In this document: in pieces, positions 6,862-14,622 of the stretch
Position numbering within the stretch: position 1 is the stretch's first letter
How the letters are laid out: each line of letters opens with the position of its first letter
Source of the DNA: Candidatus Methanocorpusculum equi
GTDB taxonomy: Archaea > Halobacteriota > Methanomicrobia > Methanomicrobiales > Methanocorpusculaceae
NCBI GenBank assembly: GCA_018065685.1
Contig: JAGHSU010000094.1
Span: 1 to 18,965, forward strand
Direction of reading: 5' to 3'
DNA: 18,965 nt
Translations under genes and position numbers: made by a program
The notes under the pieces: model-generated
Seen by the model: the letters and a program-made list of their open reading frames with translations, nothing else
Told to the model about the DNA's origin: nothing
Database searches by the model: none

Positions 6862-8076
6862 TCAGAAGTCCGTCATTACACGGAACTGATCAATCTCTTC
6901 AGAGTTGAGCTCGGCAAGGAAGCTCTCTGCAGCGTTCTTAATGTCTTTGCTTGCGGTAATTGCTCTTCCCACAACAACGATGTCTGCGCCTGCGGCAACT
7001 GCCTTCTTAACAACCGGCTGTCTGATACCGCCTGCGGTTGCGACAAGAATCTTTGCGCCGTACTTCTTTCCGATCTCTTTGACCTTTAAGATGTCACCCC
7101 AGCTGTACTCGCCTGCTGCGGCTTCTTTGTCGATTGCACGGTGCATCTCAACATACTGCGGAAGAACTGCGGCACCGCCGAGTTTTCCTAAGGACTCGAT
7201 GAGCTTTGCAGGGGACTCGACGTTGAGCATATCGATGATTGCATAGATTCCACACTTTTTGGCTTCCTTAATGAAAGCTGCAATAGTCTCAATCGGTGCA
7301 AGACCGGAGACAACTGCTGCATCTCCTCCTGCATTGGAGACCATGCGTGCCTCAAGGTTTCCGGTATCAAGGGTCTTGATGTCTGCCACAATGAAGCAGT
7401 TCGGGCGAATCTTTCTGATCTCGCCAATCACGGAAAGACCGAACTGCTTGATGAGCGGAGTTCCTGCCTCGAAGATGACGTGGTCATTCTGCGGCACACC
7501 GGTTAAGACACGCTGTACCTGCTTCATGTCGATTAAGTCCATAGCAACCTGCAGGTACGGCGGGTTCCAGAGTCTCTGGACCTTGAATCCCATAACACCG
7601 TGGGCTGCTCTGTCCTTCTCCTTTAAGACAGTTGCAACATCCGGGAACTTGTCGAGCGCGCGGGTGATTGCAAGGCGTGTTGCACCGTAGTTAAAGCGGT
7701 AAATCTTGTTAAAGTCCTTTGATGACGGGTCAATAAAGACGCTTGCAACGACAACGATGTCTTCAACATCCATATCTGCAAATGCGCCGTCTTCAAGACA
7801 GTCTGCTACAGCTTTGGATACTGCTGCCTGCGCGGGTCCGAAGATCTGGGTTACCTGTTCGCCGTGCTTTAAGGTTACCTTCGGGATAATGAGAACTGCC
7901 GGTTTGGGCAGGAGGTTCGGACGGATAACACCAAGAAGTGGGGTGTGTCCTGCAGAAAGCTGGGTTAATCCGTTCGCAAATGCCATTCCGACGGGTCCGT
8001 TCTTCTCACCGATCATGAGGTCGATATGAGCTAATTCCGGTCCGTCTCCAACGAGAGCTTCACCAATTAAGAACAT
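6862..8076 (-). CDS. fae-hps: Bifunctional formaldehyde-activating enzyme / 3-hexulose-6-phosphate synthase
   Basis: A fusion protein of 404 aa, the usual length. Residues 1 to about 165 are Fae, which condenses formaldehyde with tetrahydromethanopterin; the known catalytic histidine falls at H17 in ELAHIDLMIG. Residues from about 175 to the end are HPS, which interconverts ribulose 5-phosphate plus formaldehyde with hexulose 6-phosphate. The HPS barrel shows the D232-x-K234-x-x-D237 active-site motif (VADIKTLD), HRAID near 312 and phosphate-binding ATAGGI near 346. In methanogens this enzyme is taken to make ribulose 5-phosphate from hexulose phosphate and to scavenge the released formaldehyde on the C1 carrier. 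The gene stands alone, convergent with nfo and divergent from the phosphate-uptake pair. Confidence 0.96.
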   Translation of the reverse strand: MFLIGEALVGDGPELAHIDLMIGEKNGPVGMAFANGLTQLSAGHTPLLGVIRPNLLPKPAVLIIPKVTLKHGEQVTQIFGPAQAAVSKAVADCLEDGAFADMDVEDIVVVASVFIDPSSKDFNKIYRFNYGATRLAITRALDKFPDVATVLKEKDRAAHGVMGFKVQRLWNPPYLQVAMDLIDMKQVQRVLTGVPQNDHVIFEAGTPLIKQFGLSVIGEIRKIRPNCFIVADIKTLDTGNLEARMVSNAGGDAAVVSGLAPIETIAAFIKEAKKCGIYAIIDMLNVESPAKLIESLGKLGGAAVLPQYVEMHRAIDKEAAAGEYSWGDILKVKEIGKKYGAKILVATAGGIRQPVVKKAVAAGADIVVVGRAITASKDIKNAAESFLAELNSEEIDQFRVMTDF

Positions 8077-8105
8077 AAGACAAATCTCTGAAATAATATA
8101 TGCTC

Positions 8106-8120
8106 TCCATAAAGATAAAC
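8106..8120 (-). promoter_or_regulatory. Possible fae-hps promoter
   Basis: On the minus strand a TTTATCTTTATGG stretch lies about 35 bases before the fae-hps ATG. A second AT-rich box (CATATATTATT) lies nearer, at about 8095-8105. Either could be the TATA element; the outer one leaves room for a short leader. Confidence 0.3.
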
Positions 8121-8171
8121 CCAGTCATTCTTTAATGTATTGAGAATATATGATTGCTATAGAGTCTATTG

Positions 8172-8186
8172 AAAATCTTTATAGTT
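8172..8186 (+). promoter_or_regulatory. Possible TATA box for the phosphate-uptake pair
   Basis: AAATCTTTATAGTTT lies about 35-40 bases ahead of the chosen ATG at 8217. The spacing would allow a start about 26 bases downstream and a short leader. Inferred from sequence only. Confidence 0.35.
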
Positions 8187-8216
8187 TTTTTCACTAAACA
8201 ATTCAGGCAGATACAC

Positions 8217-8846
8217 ATGGGTCTGAAAGATATTGTCATCCCGCAGGACAAAATATTTTTTGAACTGTTCGAGCAGCAGGCGGAAGTCGCTGTCAGTGCT
8301 GCCGACCAGCTCGTGAATATATTTACCGACTATACCGATGTCGAAGCAAAATATCATGCATTAAAGGAGATTGAACATAAAGGGGACGATATAACACACC
8401 GCGCCCATGACGAGCTGAACAGAACTTTTATCACCCCGTTTGAACCGGAAGAGATTTCCCGTCTCATTAACACGCTTGATGATGTGGTGGATTTCATTGA
8501 TGAAGGCGCCCGTTTTCTGGTAATCTATGAGATTGGCAAACCCGGAGACGGAATGCTTGAGATTGCCCAATGTCTCAGGAAAGCTGCAGAGGAGATCAGG
8601 ACCGGAGTTAAATGTCTCCGGACTCTGAAGGACACAAAACGGATGAAAGAGGCGATTATTGAAATCAGCAGGCTTGAAAATGAGGCGGATGACCTCCAGA
8701 CAAAGGCATTAAAACAGCTGTTTGCAACCAATGACCCGATTCACATTATGAAGATGAAAGACATCTTTGAGCACTTTGAAGAGGCAGCGGACAGGTGTAA
8801 GGATGTCGCAGATGTGCTGACTGCAATTCTTATCAGGCACACATAA
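8217..8846 (+). CDS. DUF47 family (PhoU-like) phosphate transport accessory protein
   Basis: An all-helical, acidic cytoplasmic protein of 209 aa, typical of the DUF47/PhoU-like family found beside PiT phosphate transporters. Family-like segments are FFELFEQQAEVAVSAADQL near the N-terminus, KEIEHKGDDITHRAHDELNRTFITPFEPEEI, and a C-terminal DIFEHFEEAADRCKDVADVLTAIL helix. It is thought to modulate PiT activity, possibly through bound metal; the EHKGD and E/D-rich helices match PhoU metal-binding patterns. The ATG at 8217 gives the standard MGLKDIVIPQDK start; an in-frame ATG at 8169 overlaps the promoter-like region. Only 2 bases separate it from the transporter gene, so the two are co-transcribed. 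Confidence 0.9.
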   Translation: MGLKDIVIPQDKIFFELFEQQAEVAVSAADQLVNIFTDYTDVEAKYHALKEIEHKGDDITHRAHDELNRTFITPFEPEEISRLINTLDDVVDFIDEGARFLVIYEIGKPGDGMLEIAQCLRKAAEEIRTGVKCLRTLKDTKRMKEAIIEISRLENEADDLQTKALKQLFATNDPIHIMKMKDIFEHFEEAADRCKDVADVLTAILIRHT

Positions 8847-8848
8847 AT

Positions 8849-10048
8849 ATGGACGTCTTATCAATCGTCCTGGTTGTCCTGGGAATCATTATCGCTTTAG
8901 TGTTTAACTTCAGCAACGGCAGAAACAATGCCTCGAACGCGGTGGCAACGGTTGTCGCAACGCACGCCCTATCTCCGGTGAAGGCCATCGTAATTGCCTC
9001 AATCTGCTGTCTTGCGGGACCGTTTGTGTTCTCGACCGCGGTTGCCAAAACAATCGGGGGGGGGATTGTAGATCCTGAACTGTTCACCCCTGTTCTGATG
9101 TTTATCGGATTATGCGGTTCGGTTCTCTGGGTCAACATCTGCTCCCGTGCAGGGATTCCTGTCTCATCCACTCACGCACTTGTCGGGGGTTTAATCGGGG
9201 CGGGAGTTGCCGCTGCCGGGTGGTCTGCGGTCTTCTGGCCGACAGCTGAGATGCTTCTCGGGACGCTTTTCTTTGTGCTCGCGGGGGCTTTCGCAGGCGC
9301 TTTCATCGCCCTGATTTTAGCTCTCATCTTTAAGGAGCGGATCGGCTATTTCCTCCTTTCCGGTGCTGCAGTCGGAGGGATACTTGCAATCCCCCTCGCG
9401 CTGGTCCTTGGTGTTTTTCCGGGGTCGAACATCTTATCGATTCTTCTGTTTATCTGTGTGTCCCCGATGCTTGGAATTGTTGCCGCCTATACGTTTACCG
9501 CGATTCTCACCCGTATTATCGCTAAATGTTCAAAGGCTCCGATGCGCTTAAACAAGTGGTTCCAGCGGCTTCAGGTCGTGGGGTCAGCGTTCCAGGCGCT
9601 CACTATCGGAGGAAACGATGCGCAGAATGCGATGGGTATCATCTTTGCAATCCTGGTTTCAGCAGGTCTGGTCTCTGCAGGAGCGGAACTCCCGCTCTGG
9701 GTAATTATTACCTCTGCCATTGCTATCACTCTTGGAATGCTTTTAGGCGGCTGGAAGATTATTAAAAATGTCGGGTCCGGGATTACCAGAATTATGCCCT
9801 ATCAGGGTTTTTCCGCGACAACGACCGGAGGACTTGTCTTAACTCTGATGACCGCCTGCGGTATTCCCGTCTCAACGACCCATGTTGCGGGAGGAGCTAT
9901 TATCGGGACCGGAATGACGAGGGGAGCAGGCGGTATTAACTGGAAGACGGTTCTTCGGATGCTTTCTGCATGGGTTATTACGATTCCCTGCGCTGCGGTT
10001 GTATCGTGGGTAATCTATTTTGCGTCGAGTCATATATTCGGGTTCTGA
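8849..10048 (+). CDS. PiT family inorganic phosphate transporter
   Basis: An integral membrane permease of 399 aa for phosphate uptake, probably coupled to a cation. About ten hydrophobic segments are visible. The internal two-fold repeat of the family shows in paired signatures. N-terminal NGRNNASNAVAT (residues 23-34) corresponds to GGNDAQNAMGII (254-265), which matches the GANDVANA-type PiT motif. GIPVSSTHALVGGLIG in the first half corresponds to GIPVSTTHVAGGAIIG in the second. It is the second gene of a pair with the DUF47 protein. Substrate is assigned as phosphate from family; sulfate permeases of the same superfamily are less likely given the DUF47 partner. Confidence 0.93.
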   Translation: MDVLSIVLVVLGIIIALVFNFSNGRNNASNAVATVVATHALSPVKAIVIASICCLAGPFVFSTAVAKTIGGGIVDPELFTPVLMFIGLCGSVLWVNICSRAGIPVSSTHALVGGLIGAGVAAAGWSAVFWPTAEMLLGTLFFVLAGAFAGAFIALILALIFKERIGYFLLSGAAVGGILAIPLALVLGVFPGSNILSILLFICVSPMLGIVAAYTFTAILTRIIAKCSKAPMRLNKWFQRLQVVGSAFQALTIGGNDAQNAMGIIFAILVSAGLVSAGAELPLWVIITSAIAITLGMLLGGWKIIKNVGSGITRIMPYQGFSATTTGGLVLTLMTACGIPVSTTHVAGGAIIGTGMTRGAGGINWKTVLRMLSAWVITIPCAAVVSWVIYFASSHIFGF

Positions 10049-10186
10049 CATTCGCGTTCTGAGAGAAATCAGTTGACTATTTTTGTGATGGAGTGAACAC
10101 CCGGATGGTTAGCAGTTCTCTATTATGAATCATATACAGCAGAAATTTTTATCAGGTCCTCGTAATGGGGAAGATTCTAATATTTT

Positions 10187-10200
10187 AATAACATAAATAT
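10187..10200 (+). promoter_or_regulatory. Possible TATA box for the 10250 gene
   Basis: TAATAACATAAATA lies about 50-60 bases before the ATG at 10250, in an AT-rich gap of about 200 bases that otherwise holds nothing I can identify. It would give a leader of roughly 25-30 bases containing the ribosome-binding site. Confidence 0.3.
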
Positions 10201-10235
10201 CTGGTATAAGACGGAATGACATCCTGCCCGTAATA

Positions 10236-10240
10236 AAGGA
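10236..10240 (+). promoter_or_regulatory. Ribosome-binding site deciding the start at 10250
   Basis: AAGGA ends directly before an in-frame ATG at 10241 and 9 bases before the ATG at 10250. The spacing suits only the second ATG, so the protein is taken to start MPQLNTSQ. Confidence 0.5.
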
Positions 10241-10249
10241 ATGATACGT

Positions 10250-11305
10250 ATGCCTCAGCTAAACACCAGCCAATTCGAACCCTGCCAGTATGATGAAGAT
10301 AACCCAAAAAAGATACTTGAAGCATTACTCATGGGGGTGCATCCGAAAACCGGTGAGAAACTTCATGATGATTCAGTATTCAATGAACCGGAGGTAATCC
10401 ATACACTGCACACCGCACTTAAATTATTTGAAGAAAAAATCGGTGCCGAAAAAGCTTCCTCCCTCGGAAAATCAGAGATAGAAAGTGTTGTTAAGAACCC
10501 CCTTTCCGATGCAGAGATATCCAGGATAATTTGCCGTTATAATATGAGTGTTACAAAATTTATCCATAGGATTCAGGAAGTTTCAGAGAGTGATGCGGTA
10601 TCAATATTAAACCCTGCTGTGTTTAACAGATGGCTTTTGGAGAATGGTCTTCTCTGTGAGAAAGAGAAGATGGGGAAAAAATGGAAATATCCCACAGAGA
10701 AAGGGGTGGGTATCGGGATTGTTGCAGAATCATCCAGAATTACCGGTTTTGAAATACCAGTCCCGCGGTTTTCCTCGGCAGCGCAGGAATATCTCCTCGA
10801 AAACCTTGACGAGATTATTAATTACCATATCCGGATTAAGACTGAAAATGATATGATGAAAGTTGAGACTGGCACAAATAAAACCGCGGATGGTTCAGAT
10901 AAGACAAAAAAAGATAGGAAGGGTACAGCACGTGACAAAAGATCCCTGCAGACAGAACCATTCGAGGTAAATGAACAGCAGCTGAAGATGATTTTTTCGG
11001 AAGAACCAGTGGGTACCTTACAATTTGTCAGAAACATTAACGCCGTCATTCAGAACGAAAAGATGCGTATTCCCAGTGCAAATGAGATATTACAATGGCT
11101 GGAATGTATAGAGATGCTGAAATTTACAGATAAGGAGGGGGGAAGGAGAGCCCGCATCCCCACAGATGCCGGGAACACACAGGGAATTATCGTCGAATTG
11201 CGAACTGCAGATGATGGAACTGAATATCAGCAATGCCTCTATACTATAGATGCACAGAAGTTTCTGATGGACCACATGGAAGAAATTCTGGAAACAAGAG
11301 GGTAA
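10250..11305 (+). CDS. Unknown protein with a tandemly duplicated domain
   Basis: A 351-aa soluble protein I cannot name. Residues about 20-57 (KKILEALLMGVHPKTGEKL, then DDSVFNEPEVIHTLHTAL) form a separate N-terminal motif. Residues about 88-190 and 241-349 are two copies of one domain. Each has a helical first half, a Pro-Thr-x-x-Gly-x-x-x-Gly-Ile step (148-157 and 304-313), a polar turn and a closing helix (AAQEYLLENLDEII at 177; DAQKFLMDHMEEIL at 334). A charged Lys/Asp/Thr-rich linker separates them. The shape suggests a winged-helix-like or nucleic-acid-binding module; similar segments occur, in my recollection, beside helicase domains, but this is uncertain. Base composition is AT-richer than the neighbours, hinting at transfer. 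It appears to be a single-gene unit. Confidence 0.8.
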   Translation: MPQLNTSQFEPCQYDEDNPKKILEALLMGVHPKTGEKLHDDSVFNEPEVIHTLHTALKLFEEKIGAEKASSLGKSEIESVVKNPLSDAEISRIICRYNMSVTKFIHRIQEVSESDAVSILNPAVFNRWLLENGLLCEKEKMGKKWKYPTEKGVGIGIVAESSRITGFEIPVPRFSSAAQEYLLENLDEIINYHIRIKTENDMMKVETGTNKTADGSDKTKKDRKGTARDKRSLQTEPFEVNEQQLKMIFSEEPVGTLQFVRNINAVIQNEKMRIPSANEILQWLECIEMLKFTDKEGGRRARIPTDAGNTQGIIVELRTADDGTEYQQCLYTIDAQKFLMDHMEEILETRG

Positions 11306-11322
11306 GATACCTCGGAATCTGG

Positions 11323-11343
11323 TTTTTTCTTCTTCTTTGTTTT
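11323..11343 (+). terminator. T-rich terminator after the 10250 gene
   Basis: A pyrimidine tract dominated by T (GTTTTTTCTTCTTCTTTGTTTT) starts 16 bases past the stop codon. It fits archaeal oligo-T termination and separates this gene from trmY. Confidence 0.5.
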
Positions 11344-11429
11344 CGAGTGGGGATGTATTTGGATGTTTTTCATCGTACGGTTCCAGGGCAGCGTCTTAAA
11401 GAAATAATCTCCGGAATTCTCTTTCAAAG

Positions 11430-11437
11430 GATATATC
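11430..11437 (+). promoter_or_regulatory. Possible TATA box for the trmY cluster
   Basis: GATATATC lies about 34 bases before the trmY ATG, which would put transcription start about 8 bases upstream of translation. It is the most TATA-like element in the 160-base gap. Confidence 0.4.
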
Positions 11438-11467
11438 AGAGCGGCCGCCAAATATCTAACCACAAAT

Positions 11468-12064
11468 ATGATACGATTCGCTGTTATTGGTCACAAGGCA
11501 GTGACAGAACCAACCTTCACCCTAAACGACATGCCGGGGGCCGCAGGGCGCATGGATATTATGTGCCGCTGCATCAACACCTCCTTCTTCTTAAGCCATG
11601 ACATGAGGCGCAACGTCGAGTGTTTCCTCATCCTCAAAGGAGGGGAGACGGAAAAGACCCTGGTATTTTCAGGAGAGACCATCCGCTCCCTCAACCCGGA
11701 TGAACGAAGCGCAGGCGCCATCATCAAAAAAGGACTCGGAACCGATGCAGGAGACACCTTCAAAAAAGCAGCAGACGGCATCCGTATCAGAGCAGGAGGG
11801 CTTAAAGAACTCCTCGCCGAATACCCGTTTGCCGTGCTTGATGAAAACGGAACCGACATCCGTGAGGCAGAATCGCTTCCGGAAAACTTCCTCCTAAGCG
11901 ACCACATGAACTTCACCGAAGAGGAAGAGGAACTCATAAAAGACCTCCCGAGATACTCGGTAGGTCCCCGCGTTCTTCATGCAGACCACACCATAACTGT
12001 GCTCTTAAACGAATTTGACCGGAGAGAGGCCGGGCGGAAAGAAGCAGACCGGGTGGAAGCATGA
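11468..12064 (+). CDS. trmY: tRNA (pseudouridine54-N1)-methyltransferase
   Basis: A SPOUT-class, S-adenosylmethionine-dependent methyltransferase that converts pseudouridine 54 in the T-loop of archaeal tRNAs to N1-methylpseudouridine. It has 198 aa, normal for the family. Recognisable stretches are the N-terminal RFAVIGHKAVTEP strand and the CRCINTSFFLSHDMRRN segment. The C-terminal SVGPRVLHADHTITVLLNEFDRR belongs to the trefoil-knot SAM site. Its stop overlaps the start of pus10 by 4 bases (ATGA), so the enzyme that makes the pseudouridine and the enzyme that methylates it are translationally coupled. Confidence 0.94.
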   Translation: MIRFAVIGHKAVTEPTFTLNDMPGAAGRMDIMCRCINTSFFLSHDMRRNVECFLILKGGETEKTLVFSGETIRSLNPDERSAGAIIKKGLGTDAGDTFKKAADGIRIRAGGLKELLAEYPFAVLDENGTDIREAESLPENFLLSDHMNFTEEEEELIKDLPRYSVGPRVLHADHTITVLLNEFDRREAGRKEADRVEA

Positions 12065-13311
12065 GCGAAGATACTGCCATTCTGGAAAAAGTCCACCGTA
12101 TCTTGGAGTACGGGGAAATCTGCGACCATTGCCTTGGAAGACTGTTTGCAAAGTCATCCTTCGGTCTTACCAACGAAGAACGCGGGAAAGCTCTCAGGAT
12201 TGCCCACGCGCTTGCCTATAACATCCCGTTTAAGCCGTATGAGCACGGAAACTGCTGGGTCTGCGGCGACCTGTTTGACGAGATTCCGCGCTGGGCGGAA
12301 AAAGCGGCTGTGGCCTCTGCCGGAATCGAACATGAAACATTTGTCATCGGAACACGTGTTCCTCCCATGATGAGCGAATCAGAGGAGATGCTTTGGGGAG
12401 ACATCGGGCTCGAACACCCGGAACCCTTAAAATCCGAGATGAACCGGGAGGTGGGAAAAGCGGTTTCTGCCATTAACGGAAAGAAGGGAGACCCGAAAAA
12501 TCCGGATGTAACAATCGTCTTAAATATTGCAGACGACTGTACCGAGCTTCAGATATCATCCCTCTACTTTGCCGGACGGTATCTGAAATACCAGCGCGGC
12601 ATCCTGCAGACACACTGGAACTGCAGGGCGTGCGGCGGGAAAGGCTGCGAAAAGTGCAACTTCACCGGAAAACAGTACCCGACATCAGTAGAAGAGGAGA
12701 TTGCAAAAGTGCCGGTTGAGGTCTTCAAGGCAGAGGCGGGAGTTCTGCACGGTGCAGGCCGCGAAGACATTGACGCACGCTGTATCGGGACCGGAAGACC
12801 GTTTGTGATGGAGATGGTGAATCCGCGCGTACGGACTGCCGATTTAAAGGAACTGGAAGAATCCATCAATAAATCCGCGGGAAATGCGGTTGAAGTGCGG
12901 CTCGAAGGCTGGTCCGACAGGAAAACAGTAGAAATGCTTAAATCACACAAAGGGCATAAAACATACAGGATTCTGGTTTCAGTAGATGCCTTTATCTCTA
13001 TGGAGAATGTCGAAAAAGCCGTTTCGGAGCTAAAAGGAGCCTGGATTAGCCAGCGCACCCCAAATCGCGTCTCTCACCGGAGAGCTGATCTGGTACGCAA
13101 ACGTCAGGTTCAGGACATCAGTGTTCTCGGCATCGAAAACGGTCTCTACCGCCTTGAGGTGGTAGGCGACAGCGGGCTCTACATCAAAGAACTCATATCA
13201 GGAGACGAGGGACGAACTGTCCCGAGTCTTGCTGAAATCCTCGCCTCACCCGCAAAAGTCACAGAATTGGACGTTGTGCAGGTTGAAGGATTGTCAAATA
13301 ACGGAGCGTGA
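12061..13311 (+). CDS. pus10: tRNA pseudouridine synthase Pus10
   Basis: Makes pseudouridine at tRNA positions 54 and 55 in archaea. It is 416 aa. The N-terminal part carries two CxxC pairs likely to bind zinc: C21/C24 (CDHCLGRLF) and C65/C68 (CWVCGD). A central CRACGGKGCEKCNFTGKQYP stretch near residue 188 is a Pus10 hallmark. The catalytic segment GREDIDARCIGTGRPF begins near residue 233 and holds the catalytic aspartate. The C-terminal VSHRRADLVRKRQV region and YIKELISGDEGRTVPSLAEIL belong to the synthase core. It follows trmY with a 4-base overlap and precedes rpl21e by 5 bases. Confidence 0.95.
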   Translation: MSEDTAILEKVHRILEYGEICDHCLGRLFAKSSFGLTNEERGKALRIAHALAYNIPFKPYEHGNCWVCGDLFDEIPRWAEKAAVASAGIEHETFVIGTRVPPMMSESEEMLWGDIGLEHPEPLKSEMNREVGKAVSAINGKKGDPKNPDVTIVLNIADDCTELQISSLYFAGRYLKYQRGILQTHWNCRACGGKGCEKCNFTGKQYPTSVEEEIAKVPVEVFKAEAGVLHGAGREDIDARCIGTGRPFVMEMVNPRVRTADLKELEESINKSAGNAVEVRLEGWSDRKTVEMLKSHKGHKTYRILVSVDAFISMENVEKAVSELKGAWISQRTPNRVSHRRADLVRKRQVQDISVLGIENGLYRLEVVGDSGLYIKELISGDEGRTVPSLAEILASPAKVTELDVVQVEGLSNNGA

Positions 13312-13316
13312 AAACA

Positions 13317-13616
13317 ATGGCACACCACAATGGTATCAAAAAAGGCACCAGATATAAGTTACAGAAAACCCTACGCACCCGCGGAATGCCGAATGTAACC
13401 AAGAGCATTCAGCACTTCGAGGTAGGACAGAAGGTCCACATCGTTCTGGACTCCAGTGTTCAGAAGGGACAGCCGCACCCGAGATTCCACGGAAAGACCG
13501 GAACAATTGTTGGTCAGCGCGGAAGAGCATGGCTTCTTGAGATTGCAGACGGCGGAATGACCAAGACCGTTATTGCAAGACCGCAGCACCTTTCTGCACA
13601 GAAATTTAAAAACTAA
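13317..13616 (+). CDS. rpl21e: Large-subunit ribosomal protein L21e
   Basis: Archaeal/eukaryotic-type protein of the 50S subunit, 99 aa and strongly basic. The body KVHIVLDSSVQKGQPHPRFHGKTGTIVG is the L21e SH3-like core. The ATG at 13317 (MAHHNGIKKGTRYK) is preferred over the one at 13308, because GGAG at 13303-13306 has suitable spacing to it and the family starts this way. It belongs to a packed run with pus10 before it and the RNA polymerase F subunit after it. Confidence 0.95.
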   Translation: MAHHNGIKKGTRYKLQKTLRTRGMPNVTKSIQHFEVGQKVHIVLDSSVQKGQPHPRFHGKTGTIVGQRGRAWLLEIADGGMTKTVIARPQHLSAQKFKN

Positions 13617-13646
13617 CCCTCCCAAATACTTATTTTATCCATCTTT

Positions 13647-13651
13647 GGAGG
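13647..13651 (+). promoter_or_regulatory. Ribosome-binding site of rpoF
   Basis: A clear GGAGG five bases before the ATG at 13657. It decides that start over an in-frame ATG at 13573 lying inside rpl21e. Confidence 0.8.
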
Positions 13652-13656
13652 CCCGT

Positions 13657-14028
13657 ATGAAAGTTAAAAAAATAATTCAGGAAGATATGATGACGCTCCC
13701 CGAACTCCGGGATGAGCTTCTCACCATCCGCGACAAGAGAGGAGAAAATGCCGAGGACGCCGAAGGCGCTGACAGAGCACTCTCCTACGAACTGCGTAAA
13801 AGCATTGACCATGCGGACACGCTTGGAAAATGCAGTGTTGATACCGCAAAGGAACTCTTTGGTGAACTTTCCCAGCTTGAGAAGATGACGCCTGATATTG
13901 CCGCACGACTTGTCAATATCATGCCCGCATCCCGTGACGAAATCCGCGCCATTTACGCAAAAGAACGGTTTAATATGCTTCCCGAGGACATCGATGCAAT
14001 TCTCGACATCCTCAAGAAATATGCCTGA
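13657..14028 (+). CDS. rpoF: DNA-directed RNA polymerase subunit F (Rpb4-like)
   Basis: The archaeal counterpart of eukaryotic Rpb4, which with subunit E (Rpb7) forms the stalk of RNA polymerase. It has 123 aa, normal length. Sequence features are an N-terminal KVKKIIQEDMMTLPELRDEL and a C-terminal HRDC-like helical part (MTPDIAARLVNIMPASRDEIRAIYAKERF, then LPEDIDAILDILKKY) that agrees with the family. The start is set by the GGAGG site just upstream. It sits in the conserved archaeal order L21e - Rpb4 - DUF655 - RsmA. Confidence 0.95.
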   Translation: MKVKKIIQEDMMTLPELRDELLTIRDKRGENAEDAEGADRALSYELRKSIDHADTLGKCSVDTAKELFGELSQLEKMTPDIAARLVNIMPASRDEIRAIYAKERFNMLPEDIDAILDILKKYA

Positions 14029-14035
14029 GTAACCT

Positions 14036-14614
14036 ATGCCCCCGAAAACAGAACGAAACGATAAGAAGGAAGTAGAGGCTGTCGTTTTAGATTATCTCAA
14101 GTGGGGATATGCAGATGATAAGCGGCCGCTGAATCAGCGTGAGCCGATCATTCTCGCTGTGGGTACAGACCAGTTTAAACTGCTCGAACTGATTGCCAAA
14201 AAGGACCGGCCGATTAATCTTCATGATATCGTTTACATCGGAGACGGTGAACGCAAAGATGTTGAGCGTGTCAAGCGCAGAATTTCGTACGAAGAGCTGA
14301 CCCCCACGGCAAAAGGAGAGCTCGAAAGCTCCGTGGAAGAGATAATTGCAGCAAACGAGGCCAGATACATCGAGTTTTACAACACCTCGGTTCCGATGAG
14401 CCTGAAGATGCACATGCTAAATCTCCTCCCGGGATTCGGAAAAAAGACGCTTGCAGATACGCTTGCAGAGCGTCAGAAAAAGCCGTTTGAAAGCTTCGCA
14501 GACATTAAGGCCCGGGTAAAGACCCTGCAGAAACCGGAACGCTTTATCCGCGAACGTGTGCTTCTCGAGCTGGAAAATCCCGACGAGAAGTACCACGTCT
14601 TCACTTCCAAATAA
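14036..14614 (+). CDS. DUF655 family protein (predicted nucleic-acid-binding)
   Basis: A 192-aa archaeal protein of the DUF655 family. The N-terminal half (EAVVLDYLKWGY, then QREPIILAVGTDQFKLLEL) has an OB-like character. The C-terminal half contains a helix-hairpin-helix segment LLPGFGKKTLADTL near residue 130, followed by a helical tail. A role in RNA or ribosome metabolism is inferred from its constant place between RNA polymerase F and the rRNA dimethyltransferase; its biochemical activity is not known to me. Gaps are 7 bases to rpoF and 8 bases to rsmA. Confidence 0.92.
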   Translation: MPPKTERNDKKEVEAVVLDYLKWGYADDKRPLNQREPIILAVGTDQFKLLELIAKKDRPINLHDIVYIGDGERKDVERVKRRISYEELTPTAKGELESSVEEIIAANEARYIEFYNTSVPMSLKMHMLNLLPGFGKKTLADTLAERQKKPFESFADIKARVKTLQKPERFIRERVLLELENPDEKYHVFTSK

Positions 14615-14622
14615 TCTTTTTT

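Noticed and set aside
10049..10240. C/D-box small RNA between the phosphate transporter and the 10250 gene
   Set aside because: A TGATGG-like C box and a CTGA exist, but their order, spacing and flanking stem do not fit a C/D RNA.
13573..13656. Upstream in-frame start of the Rpb4-like subunit inside rpl21e
   Set aside because: The GGAGG at 13647-13651 and family length place the start at 13657.
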